A DNA stretch of 36,221 bases from an uncultured Collinsella sp. (GTDB lineage: Bacteria > Actinomycetota > Coriobacteriia > Coriobacteriales > Coriobacteriaceae), in contig CAAESW010000057.1 in the NCBI GenBank assembly GCA_900758845.1, positions 1-36,221 on the forward strand, read 5' to 3'. Below are positions 29,439-36,221 of the stretch, piece by piece. The position numbers were made by a program, and so were the translations under genes. Below the pieces are notes generated by a model. It saw only the letters and a program-made list of their open reading frames with translations, ran no database searches and was not told the origin of the DNA. Numbering within the stretch: the first letter of the stretch is position 1; the number at the start of each line of letters is the position of its first letter.

Positions 29439-30869
29439 ATGGCTTTCCGTAATGACTTCCTGTGGGGCGGCGCAACGGCTGCCAACCAGTGCGAGGGCGC
29501 CTACGACGTGGACGGCCGCGGCCTGGCCAACGTGGACGTGGCTCCGCACGGCCCCGAGCGCTATGCGGTGGTCTCCGGCCAGCGCAAGATGCTCGACTTC
29601 GAGGACGGCTATTACTATCCCACGCAGACCGGCATCGATTTCTACCACCACTACAAGGAGGACATCGCTCTCTTTGCCGAGATGGGCTTTAAGACCTTCC
29701 GTATGAGCCTGGCGTGGACCCGCATCTTCCCCAACGGCGACGAGACCGAGCCCAACGAGGCTGGCCTGGCCTTCTACGAGGACGTATTCCGCGAGTGTCA
29801 GGCGCACGGCATCGAGCCGCTCGTGACCATCACGCACTTCGACTGCCCGATTCACCTCATCAAGGAGTACGGCGGCTGGCGCAACCGCAAGCTCATCGAC
29901 TTCTACAAGAACCTCGCGACCACGATCTTCACCCGCTACAAGGGCCTGGTGAAGTACTGGCTCACCTTCAACGAGATCAATATGATTCTGCACCTGCCGT
30001 TTATGGGTGCCGGCCTGGTCTTTGAGGAGGGCGAGGACAAGGAGGCCGTCGAGTACCTGGCCGCCCACAACGAGCTCGTTGCCAGCGCTTGGGCAACCAA
30101 AATCGTTCACGAGATCGACCCTGAGGTCAAGATCGGCTGCATGCTCGCCGCAGGTAGCTACTACCCCTACAGCTGCCGTCCGGGCGATGTGCGCCAGGCG
30201 CAACTCGACAATCAGGACAATTACTTCTTCGTCGACGTTCAGAGCCGTGGCTACTACCCGGCCTATGCCGTCAAGAAGCTCCAGCGTCTGGGCATCGATG
30301 TGGGCATGACCGACGAGGACCGCGAGATCCTGGCCGCCAACACCGTCGACTTCATCAGCTTTAGCTACTACAGCACCCGCTGCTCCGCCGGTGCCGATAA
30401 CCCCGATGTCGAGCGCACCCAGGGCAACGCCTTCGCCGGCGCCAAGAACCCCTACCTGCAGGAGAGCCAGTGGGGCTGGGCCATCGATCCGCTGGGCTTC
30501 CGCATCACCCTCAACGACCTGTACGACCGTTATCAGAAGCCGCTGTTTGTGGTTGAGAACGGTCTGGGCGCCAAGGATGTTGTCGAGGAGGATGGCTCCA
30601 TCAACGATGACTACCGTATCGACTACCTGCGTCAGCATATCGCCGCGATGCGCGATGCGGTGACCGAGGACGGCGTTGACCTGCTGGGCTACACCACCTG
30701 GGGTCCGATCGATCTGGTCTCGGCTGGCACGGGCGAGATGTCCAAGCGCTACGGCTTTATCTATGTGGATCGCGACGACGCCGGCAACGGTACCCTCAAG
30801 CGCTCCAAGAAGAAGAGCTTCGACTGGTACAAGAAGGTTATCGCTTCTAATGGTGAGGACCTGTCCTAA
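29439..30869 (+). CDS. GH1 6-phospho-beta-glucosidase
   Basis: A 476-residue cytoplasmic glycosidase with full family length. The N-terminal signature is FLWGGATAANQCEGAYDVDGRG, the acid/base is E179 in LTFNEIN, and the nucleophile is E373 in FVVENGLG. The C-terminal S428...K436-R-Y438 pattern (LVSAGTGEMSKRYGFIYVD) is the phosphate-binding motif that separates 6-phospho-beta-glucosidases (BglA/AscB/BglH) from unphosphorylated ones. It should cleave phosphorylated aryl- or beta-glucosides imported by a PTS, but no PTS gene lies in this window. AAAGGA precedes the ATG by eight bases. It has its own promoter-like sequence and a 15-bp terminator hairpin. Confidence 0.93.
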   Translation: MAFRNDFLWGGATAANQCEGAYDVDGRGLANVDVAPHGPERYAVVSGQRKMLDFEDGYYYPTQTGIDFYHHYKEDIALFAEMGFKTFRMSLAWTRIFPNGDETEPNEAGLAFYEDVFRECQAHGIEPLVTITHFDCPIHLIKEYGGWRNRKLIDFYKNLATTIFTRYKGLVKYWLTFNEINMILHLPFMGAGLVFEEGEDKEAVEYLAAHNELVASAWATKIVHEIDPEVKIGCMLAAGSYYPYSCRPGDVRQAQLDNQDNYFFVDVQSRGYYPAYAVKKLQRLGIDVGMTDEDREILAANTVDFISFSYYSTRCSAGADNPDVERTQGNAFAGAKNPYLQESQWGWAIDPLGFRITLNDLYDRYQKPLFVVENGLGAKDVVEEDGSINDDYRIDYLRQHIAAMRDAVTEDGVDLLGYTTWGPIDLVSAGTGEMSKRYGFIYVDRDDAGNGTLKRSKKKSFDWYKKVIASNGEDLS

Positions 30870-30905
30870 GGAAGCTGAGACACTTAACTTCAGAGTCTCC
30901 TAACC

Positions 30906-30944
30906 AAGGCGCCCGGCGAGTGGTTAATGCTCGCCGGGCGCCTT
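30906..30944 (+). terminator. Strong hairpin after the GH1 gene
   Basis: AAGGCGCCCGGCGAG (30906-30920) pairs perfectly over 15 bp with CTCGCCGGGCGCCTT (30930-30944) around a 9-base loop. Only TT follows, but the stem is very stable. Confidence 0.82.
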
Positions 30945-30996
30945 GCCGTCTGCGGATTTTGGGACATGCGGCCCGCTTTTTCGACCCATCTGTCGG

Positions 30997-31014
30997 TACA
31001 CTAAAAGCACTATG
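30997..31014 (+). promoter_or_regulatory. -10 box close to the start of the 7TM sensor gene
   Basis: TACACT (30997-31002) is nine bases before ATG 31012, with no Shine-Dalgarno sequence between. Transcription would start within about three bases of the ATG, as proposed for the kinase at 2195. No good -35 is seen. Confidence 0.35.
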
Positions 31015-32895
31015 GGTACCTGCGAGCGACATATCGGCCACGCGGCCGCCCGGACCGCGCCGGTTGCGGATCCCAGGGGCGGCAGGCTCTTCGCCATGCC
31101 GCGATTCCTTGTTGGCATAACACATCGGGTATACCGTCACCGCGTCTTTGCTATCGCCGGCGCCATCACCGCGATGTTCCTCATGTTTTTGGCAGTCTTG
31201 CCGGCGCTGTTCGCCTTCGACCCCAAACTTTCTAACGCCGCGCCCGCCTATAGCGAGGTGTCCGAAGAGGTCGTGGATGCGCTCGTCCATTCGAGCTCTC
31301 TCCCGCTGCTTGTCGCCGCAATTGTATTTTCAATTTGGGGCGTATCGGTCTATCTGCGCTGTTTGGACTATGTGCTGCGCCGCCGCCTTGTTGCCATCGC
31401 CACCATCTGCGCCCTGTGGATGATCGAAGTCATTCTCAAGTACAAGTCGTTCACGCCGTTCTATGCCACCGTGCTGTGGTACCTGTACTACGTGCCCATG
31501 ACGCTCATTCCGCTGCTCTACCAGTTGTGTGGTCTGCGCCTTGCGGGTCTGGAGCAACACCGCCTGGGTCGCCGCTACTGCGCTGCGCTGTGGATTGTGG
31601 CCATCCTGCTTATCGGATTTGTGCTCACCAACGATTTTCACCAGCAGGTCTTCCACTTTGACCGTACAAGCGACACCTGGAGCAACGATTACACGTACGG
31701 CTGGGGTTATTTCGCCGTTCTCGTGTGGACGGCCTTTAACTTTGTGGCCTTTTTTATCCTGGTGGGCCGGTCCTCGTCCTTTCGCATCCAACGTTTCTCG
31801 GGCACGGCGGTGCTCGTGCTGCTGGGCGGCGCGTTCTTTGCCATCTCATATGCGTTGCGCGTGCCCTGGGCATGGAGGCTCAACTTCTCGCTCATCTATT
31901 GCGTCTTGTGTGTGGTGGCGATGGAAATCTGTCTCGATTGCGGTGTCATTCCGTCATATCACGACATCGCCGGCATTTTCGACACCTTGCCGCTTGACCT
32001 CAAAGTTCTAACGCGCGACCTGCAGGAAGTCTATGCCACGCCAGTGTCAAAGCCAATGCCGGTGGGCGTGCGCGAGGAGTTGCGGACCCAGGCGCACAGC
32101 CGCGCCCATGCCTTTGCCGTGGCGTCCGATCCCGATGTGATGTGCCGTGCCTTTCCACTGCTGGGCGGATCGGCCCTGCTTGCCCAAGACGTGTCGGATC
32201 TCAACGAGCTTAACCGTGAACTGGCACATCGTCGTATGGAGCTGCAGCGTCAAAATGAGCTGCTCGCCGCCGACTACGACCTTAAGACGCACCTGGCAGA
32301 CCAAGAGGCCGAGACCTTGCTGGTCCAAGACGTGGACCAGGCGCTTGCCCGCGCGCTCGAAGGGATGTACGACCTGCTGAGCTCGCTACCGCCGTTGACC
32401 GATGAATCGTCTTCGCACGAGCGTTACCGCATGCTGCAGCGCGCCAAGATGCTCGTCGCCTATTGCAAGCGCAAGGGGTCGCTCACGTTGGCACAGCACG
32501 GGGAGAGCGGTTTTGATCGCGACCGCATTCAGCTCATTGCCAACGAGCTCGCAAGCGACCTGCGCACCATCGATATCGATTGCGCCTCGATTATCGCCAT
32601 ACGGCGCCCGATGCACGCCAGTACGGTAAGCGCCCTGTACGACTGCGTGTATGACTTTGCGTTTTTTGCCTACACCACCGACCATCCGGCGCTTATGTAT
32701 CACTTGGGCGATCATGACCGATGCAGTGTCGAGCTGCGTGCCGCGCTTTTTTCCAACGATGATGCAGATCTTTCGCAGACGCCCGCTGCGCAAGAGCTCG
32801 AAAGCGCTCTGCAAGGGCGCAACGTGGCATACCGCCTTGAGGGCGAGCCCGGCCAGCTGCGCATGATCGTCTTGATGCCGAGGGCGGGTGAGTGA
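31012..32895 (+). CDS. 7TM histidine-kinase-like sensor without a recognisable kinase core
   Basis: A protein of 627 residues from ATG 31012 (about 600 if ATG 31096 is used). After a polar N terminus come about seven to eight membrane helices (about 40-325). The segment LYYVPMTLIPLLYQLCGLR and LTNDFHQQVFHF...YGWGYF are typical of the N-terminal 7TM region of histidine kinases. A coiled coil (about 400-460; LNRELAHRRMELQRQNELL) follows, then a cytoplasmic domain. The expected H box (E-x-H-D/E) and the N and G boxes of HATPase_c are not found, so it is probably not an active kinase. The stop region overlaps the start of the true kinase gene; both probably signal as one receptor complex. Ligand unknown. 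Confidence 0.8.
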   Translation: MGTCERHIGHAAARTAPVADPRGGRLFAMPRFLVGITHRVYRHRVFAIAGAITAMFLMFLAVLPALFAFDPKLSNAAPAYSEVSEEVVDALVHSSSLPLLVAAIVFSIWGVSVYLRCLDYVLRRRLVAIATICALWMIEVILKYKSFTPFYATVLWYLYYVPMTLIPLLYQLCGLRLAGLEQHRLGRRYCAALWIVAILLIGFVLTNDFHQQVFHFDRTSDTWSNDYTYGWGYFAVLVWTAFNFVAFFILVGRSSSFRIQRFSGTAVLVLLGGAFFAISYALRVPWAWRLNFSLIYCVLCVVAMEICLDCGVIPSYHDIAGIFDTLPLDLKVLTRDLQEVYATPVSKPMPVGVREELRTQAHSRAHAFAVASDPDVMCRAFPLLGGSALLAQDVSDLNELNRELAHRRMELQRQNELLAADYDLKTHLADQEAETLLVQDVDQALARALEGMYDLLSSLPPLTDESSSHERYRMLQRAKMLVAYCKRKGSLTLAQHGESGFDRDRIQLIANELASDLRTIDIDCASIIAIRRPMHASTVSALYDCVYDFAFFAYTTDHPALMYHLGDHDRCSVELRAALFSNDDADLSQTPAAQELESALQGRNVAYRLEGEPGQLRMIVLMPRAGE

Positions 32896-32897
32896 CG

Positions 32898-34391
32898 ATG
32901 CAGATTTCGCTCATTCTTCCCCAAATCGTTGCGCTCGATGTTGTCTTTGCCCTGGCTGCGTGTCTGCAGACGATCCACGTCCCGCTCATCGCATCGCGCC
33001 GCTCGTCCTATAACCGTAAGGTGATTTGTGCCTACGAGGCGAGCCTTGTGCTTCACCTAGTTATTTCGGCGCTCATCTTGTTCGCGTCGTCTGGCTCATA
33101 TCTGGTGGCGCCGCTTGACGTTTGCGCCAGGGCAATGGGCGGAGCGTTGTGGACCAATGCCGCAATCTTTGCCTATGGCGTGGTACTTATGGTGCGCTAT
33201 CGTCGCCCCGTCATGCTGGTCGAGCTGCTGCTTGTTGTCGCCGTTACACCGCCGGTGGTTTTTGCCATGGGCTCGGCGTGGACCACGGTCCTTATCGCAG
33301 AGGGAGCGTTTTTCCTGTTCCGTTCCATCGCGGCGCTCTTGATGGACGTCCGTAACCGCCAGGAGGATATCACCATGTTCTCGACGATCGAGACCATCAA
33401 CGTGATTCCCGTGGGCATCCTGTATCTGGACCCGAGGGGCCGTCCGCTGCTCATGAACCGCTGCATGCGCAAAAACCTAGTGGAGCTTCATATGCCCACC
33501 GACCTAGGCGATATGAGCGGTACATGGAACGACCTGCGCAAACTCAGCATGCAAATGCCCGAAAGCAGCAGGAACCGTGTGCGGATTAATCTGGACCGTT
33601 TTGGTGAGGCGCGCGTTGTGGCCGAGGTTTCTCCCGCCGAGATTCGCTTGTTCGTGCACGATGACGTTATGGTTTCGGGCCGCCTCTTCGAGCGCATTAT
33701 CGGTCTGGATGTAACAGAGTATGCGCATGCCCATGATCGCCTAGCGCAAGCCAACCACCTGCTTGAGCTTGCGGGCCAAGAGCTCCAAGCCCAGATCGAA
33801 GAAGTCAAAAAAGTTGCTGACAATGCGGCCTATCTGCGTATGCGCGCTCGCGTGCACGACGTGATCGGGCAGCGCCTGTCCATTCTCCATCGTTATCTGG
33901 AGGAAGGGCGCCTGGATGACGAGTCACTCGAGCAGATCGACCCGCTGCTGCGCTCAATCGCTGCCGATCTGCGCAGCGGGGGCGACACCGAACCGGCAGA
34001 GCAATTGGGCGATATCGTCCATGCCTTTGGCCTGGTGAGCGTGCAGATCGATGTGGAGGGCGAGCTGCCAAACGACGCGCGTGTCGCCGCAGCATTTTTG
34101 CAGATTATCCGCGAAGCCTCGACCAATGCCACCAAGCATGCACAGGCCCATCAGGTCCATGTGCGCCTGTGGCAGGAGGGGACGGAAGACGGCGCTGTCG
34201 CGCGGATGGTCGTTTCTAACGACGGCGCGCCTGCACCCGTATCGTATCGCGAGGGAACGGGTATCCCAGGTATGAGGCATGTCGCACAGAATCTGGGCGG
34301 CAGCCTGGAAGTCCACACCGCCCCGCCCTTCACGCTTACGGTGTCCATCCCGCTCGCCTCCAGCGCCACGGTCCAAAGGAGAAGTTCATGA
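32898..34391 (+). CDS. Sensor histidine kinase
   Basis: A 497-residue membrane kinase. About five to six helices span roughly 5-155, then a PAS-like cytoplasmic segment (about 165-275; INVIPVGILYLDPRGRPLLMN), a coiled coil (about 280-315), the phospho-acceptor region RMRARVHDVIGQRLSILHR with H320, and an HATPase_c domain: N box IIREASTNATKHAQAHQV, NDGAP and G box GTGIPGMRHVAQNLGG. The type matches kinases that pair with NarL/LuxR regulators. The ATG at 32898 follows GGTGAG; an in-frame GTG at 32892 overlapping the previous stop (GTGA) is the alternative. The stop overlaps the regulator's ATG. Confidence 0.87.
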   Translation: MQISLILPQIVALDVVFALAACLQTIHVPLIASRRSSYNRKVICAYEASLVLHLVISALILFASSGSYLVAPLDVCARAMGGALWTNAAIFAYGVVLMVRYRRPVMLVELLLVVAVTPPVVFAMGSAWTTVLIAEGAFFLFRSIAALLMDVRNRQEDITMFSTIETINVIPVGILYLDPRGRPLLMNRCMRKNLVELHMPTDLGDMSGTWNDLRKLSMQMPESSRNRVRINLDRFGEARVVAEVSPAEIRLFVHDDVMVSGRLFERIIGLDVTEYAHAHDRLAQANHLLELAGQELQAQIEEVKKVADNAAYLRMRARVHDVIGQRLSILHRYLEEGRLDDESLEQIDPLLRSIAADLRSGGDTEPAEQLGDIVHAFGLVSVQIDVEGELPNDARVAAAFLQIIREASTNATKHAQAHQVHVRLWQEGTEDGAVARMVVSNDGAPAPVSYREGTGIPGMRHVAQNLGGSLEVHTAPPFTLTVSIPLASSATVQRRSS

Positions 34392-35008
34392 TTCGCGTGT
34401 TAATCGTCGAAGACCAGGCTATCTTGCGCGAGAGCCTCGCGCGCTCCGTCGGTGACCAGCCCGACATGACGGTTGTTGCCGCGATCGCCGACGCCTCGGA
34501 TGCCTTGGACGTTGTGCTTAAGGAGCGCCCGGACATGATACTGATGGACGTATGTACCGAGCATGATTCCAACGGCATCGTGGCGGCGGCGCGCATCAAA
34601 GAACAACTGCCCGAGTGCCGCGTCATTATCATGACGGGTATGCCCGAAATCACCTTTGTGGACCAGGCGCGCGAGGCGGGCGTCGACAGCTTTGTGTACA
34701 AGAACGTTGGTATCGACGAGCTATTCGCCGTGATGCGCTCCACGCTGGCGGGTTACTGCACGTTTCCCAAGCCGCCCGAGAGCATCTTCTCGGGCACGGC
34801 GGCCCTCGACGATGTCGAGCTGTCGATCTTGCGCCTTGCCTGCGAGGGTAAAAGCCGCCGCGAGATCGCGGCCGAGCTGTTTATGAGCGAGGGCACCATC
34901 AAACGCCGCATCTCGGAGATTCTCAATAAGACCGGCTACGACAACATCATGCGCTTGGCCGTGCGCGCAGTAACGGAGGGCAGCATCGTTCCCAACATGG
35001 AGCGCTAG
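34388..35008 (+). CDS. LuxR-family response regulator
   Basis: A 206-residue regulator. The receiver domain (about 1-120) has E8-D9, phospho-acceptor D54 (MILMDVCTE), the IIMTGMPE switch strand and the lysine of FVYKN. The LuxR-type DNA-binding domain covers about 140-200 (LDDVELSILRLACEGKSRREIAAELFMSEGTIKRRISEIL). One oddity is arginine-rich GTIKRRISEIL where GTVKNHIS-type sequences are usual. AAGGAGAAG lies five bases before the ATG, which overlaps the kinase stop (ATGA). It completes a three-gene signalling operon; targets are unknown. Confidence 0.92.
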   Translation: MIRVLIVEDQAILRESLARSVGDQPDMTVVAAIADASDALDVVLKERPDMILMDVCTEHDSNGIVAAARIKEQLPECRVIIMTGMPEITFVDQAREAGVDSFVYKNVGIDELFAVMRSTLAGYCTFPKPPESIFSGTAALDDVELSILRLACEGKSRREIAAELFMSEGTIKRRISEILNKTGYDNIMRLAVRAVTEGSIVPNMER

Positions 35009-35033
35009 CGCTCGTTACGCATCGGCATAAAGC

Positions 35034-35068
35034 GGCGGGGCCGCAGGATCAACTCCTGCGGCTCCGCC
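35034..35068. terminator. Terminator hairpin between convergent genes
   Basis: GGCGGGGCCGCAGGA (35034-35048) pairs with TCCTGCGGCTCCGCC (35054-35068) over 15 bp with one G-U, around a 5-base loop. It lies between the regulator (+) and lipoprotein (-) genes; there is no T-run. Confidence 0.75.
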
Positions 35069-35116
35069 TGGTGTGCGCCGATGTGTCCGCCAATCCGCGG
35101 CTGTCGTGGTCTGCCG

Positions 35117-35959
35117 CTACGCGATGGTCGCGGTGTAGGAGGCGACGTCCTCGTAGGAATCGGTCAGGTAGGCGTCGATGCCGATGGTCGTATTGACGAG
35201 GTCATCAAGGCTATCGAGCGTGCCCTTCGAGAAGGTGAATTCCTCGGTGGCGTTGGTACCGGGCATCAGGTGAGCCGAGAACCAGGGTTCCTTCATGGTG
35301 CCGTTGACGTTGGTCTTGCCGGAAGGAGCGTAGAAGGTCAGGTCCTTGTCGCTCTTGTTGGTGATGTTGACGACAAAGCCGATGTCGCCCCAGTCGTCCT
35401 TGAACTTCTCGGTGATGGTGATGGTGCACAGATCGTCATCGGCGACGGTGACGGCGGGGGAGATTTCGACGCTCTGGACATCGTCGTCTTCGACGGCCTC
35501 ATCGATCTCCTCTTCCTTCTCGGCCGCCTCGCGATCCTTCTTCACCGTACCGGACAGGTCCTTGTCGGACTTGGTAAAGACAAGATTGCCATCATCTTCT
35601 TCGAGGATGAGTTTTCCGTCCTTGAGCTTCATGTCATGCGACTCGTCTTCGGCGGTGATGGTTACGGTGGTGGCGTCCTTTGCCTCCCATTTAAGGTCGA
35701 CGACTTCAAGGAACAGGTCGAGGGCGCCTGTACCGTCCTCATCGAGAATCAGGATGCAGTGGACACCCCAATCCTCGAGCATCTTCATGTACTCATCGGT
35801 CAGCTCTTCGCCCTCCATGGTTCCACCCGAGAGTTCCCAGCTGCCGACGAAGTTGGCCTTGGGGTCCTTGCCGCCGCCGCTGCAGCCCGTCAGGGCAAAG
35901 GCAAGCGCCAGGACGCATGTCAGAAATGCGAGTACGGACTTTTTGAACGTTGTCTTCAT
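35117..35959 (-). CDS. Secreted lipoprotein with C-terminal Ig-like (DUF5067-type) domain
   Basis: A 280-residue lipoprotein: signal peptide KTTFKKSVLAFLTCVLALAFA, lipobox L23-T-G-C26, then SGGGKDP. A first domain (about 35-125; FVGSWELSGGTMEGEEL, LILDEDGTGAL, KLKDGKLILEEDDGNLVFTK) resembles the small lipocalin-like or WELSGG-type repeats of Coriobacteria and Firmicutes. An acidic linker (about 135-165) leads to a beta-sandwich (about 170-280; FVVNITNKSDKDLTFYAPSG). Perfect AGGAGG six bases before the ATG at 35959 decides the start over 35974. Function unknown; substrate or envelope binding is plausible. Confidence 0.85.
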   Translation of the reverse strand: MKTTFKKSVLAFLTCVLALAFALTGCSGGGKDPKANFVGSWELSGGTMEGEELTDEYMKMLEDWGVHCILILDEDGTGALDLFLEVVDLKWEAKDATTVTITAEDESHDMKLKDGKLILEEDDGNLVFTKSDKDLSGTVKKDREAAEKEEEIDEAVEDDDVQSVEISPAVTVADDDLCTITITEKFKDDWGDIGFVVNITNKSDKDLTFYAPSGKTNVNGTMKEPWFSAHLMPGTNATEEFTFSKGTLDSLDDLVNTTIGIDAYLTDSYEDVASYTATIA

Positions 35960-36005
35960 GGTGTCCTCCTTCATCGAACGAAACCCATAGAAGCAAATGC
36001 GGGGG

Positions 36006-36023
36006 TGGCGGACCTCCCCGCCA
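36006..36023 (-). terminator. Small hairpin after the zinc-ribbon gene
   Basis: TGGCGG (36006-36011) pairs with CCGCCA (36018-36023) around a 6-base loop, 17 bp past the stop of the minus-strand gene. It may be a weak terminator. Confidence 0.35.
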
Positions 36024-36040
36024 ATTACCAGATAAAGGGG

Positions 36041-36221
36041 TTAGGGCCGGGGCGTTCCGCAGTTGCTGCAGAACTTGCCGCCGTTTTCGCTGCCGCAGTT
36101 GGGGCAGAACCACTTGGCCGGTGCCGGGGCGGGCGCGGGACTGCCGCACTCGGAGCAGAACTTGCCGGTGTTGGTGGCGCCGCAGCTGCAGGTCCATGTG
36201 CCGGCCGCAGGTGCGGCGGCA
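36041..36221 (-). CDS. Double zinc-ribbon C terminus of a partial gene (possibly SPFH type)
   Basis: Only the last 59 residues are in the window; the gene continues beyond 36221. They contain an alanine/proline linker (AAAPAAG), then W-T-C-S-C-G-A-T-N-T-G-K-F-C-S-E-C-G, another APAPAP linker, and F-C-P-N-C-G...G-K-F-C-S-N-C-G, ending TPRP and TAA. The two CxC/CxxC...CxxC units are zinc ribbons. Linked ribbons with this wording (TGKFCSECG) are known at the end of YdjI-like SPFH/band-7 proteins, so that is the best guess, but the diagnostic domain is outside the window. Confidence 0.75.
   Translation of the reverse strand, partial: AAAPAAGTWTCSCGATNTGKFCSECGSPAPAPAPAKWFCPNCGSENGGKFCSNCGTPRP

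Overview
The window looks like a chromosomal segment of a high-GC anaerobic actinobacterium of class Coriobacteriia, most likely Collinsella. This rests on high-GC codon use, the recognisable style of the proteins (stand-alone PRC-barrel and YtxH genes, a DUF4867 protein, an Eggerthella-type Nramp) and several families of palindromic intergenic repeats built on GGGGACAG/CTGTCCCC. The taxonomic call is from memory of such genomes, not from a search. No rRNA, tRNA, prophage, transposase or CRISPR array was seen.

Layout. 1-423: repeat-rich, gene-free. 424-5720: a NarL-type two-component system (minus) divergent from an ABC-2 exporter with one ATPase and two permeases, arranged like linearmycin-resistance loci. 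6001-9389: a MacB/LolD-type ATPase and a large FtsX-type permease. 9634-12837: a DUF362/ferredoxin protein, a membrane-anchored alpha/beta hydrolase (minus) and a HlyIII protein. 12948-17951: a CNNM/CorC protein followed by a stand-alone cyanophycin-synthetase N-domain-like protein, a YtxH/PRC-barrel gene pair, and a secreted NodB-fold protein whose metal ligands are replaced. 18063-21398: a long structured leader, an atypical MgtE-like protein and an Nramp protein with a magnesium-type metal site, which together look like a regulated Mg2+ uptake locus. 21452-24132: a MITE-like element and an OatA-like acyltransferase (minus).

24320-26885 carries ribokinase, nucleoside hydrolase and luxS. The first two would cleave ribonucleosides and phosphorylate the ribose; luxS recycles S-ribosylhomocysteine and makes the AI-2 precursor. 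27030-30869 holds a DUF4867 cupin-like gene, an AAA ATPase (minus) bracketed by ~235-bp direct repeats, and a GH1 6-phospho-beta-glucosidase. 31012-35008 is a three-gene signalling operon: a 7TM histidine-kinase-like sensor whose kinase core is unrecognisable, an intact sensor kinase and a LuxR-type regulator. 35117-36221 (minus) has a lipoprotein and the C-terminal double zinc ribbon of a gene running off the window.

The most interesting points are the mgtE leader with two mutually exclusive folds, the MgtE/Nramp pair with a non-canonical metal site, the repeat-bracketed ATPase carrying a fossil of its neighbour's 3' end, the 7TM-sensor/kinase/regulator trio, the lone CphA-N-like protein, and several hairpin repeat families placed at gene ends.
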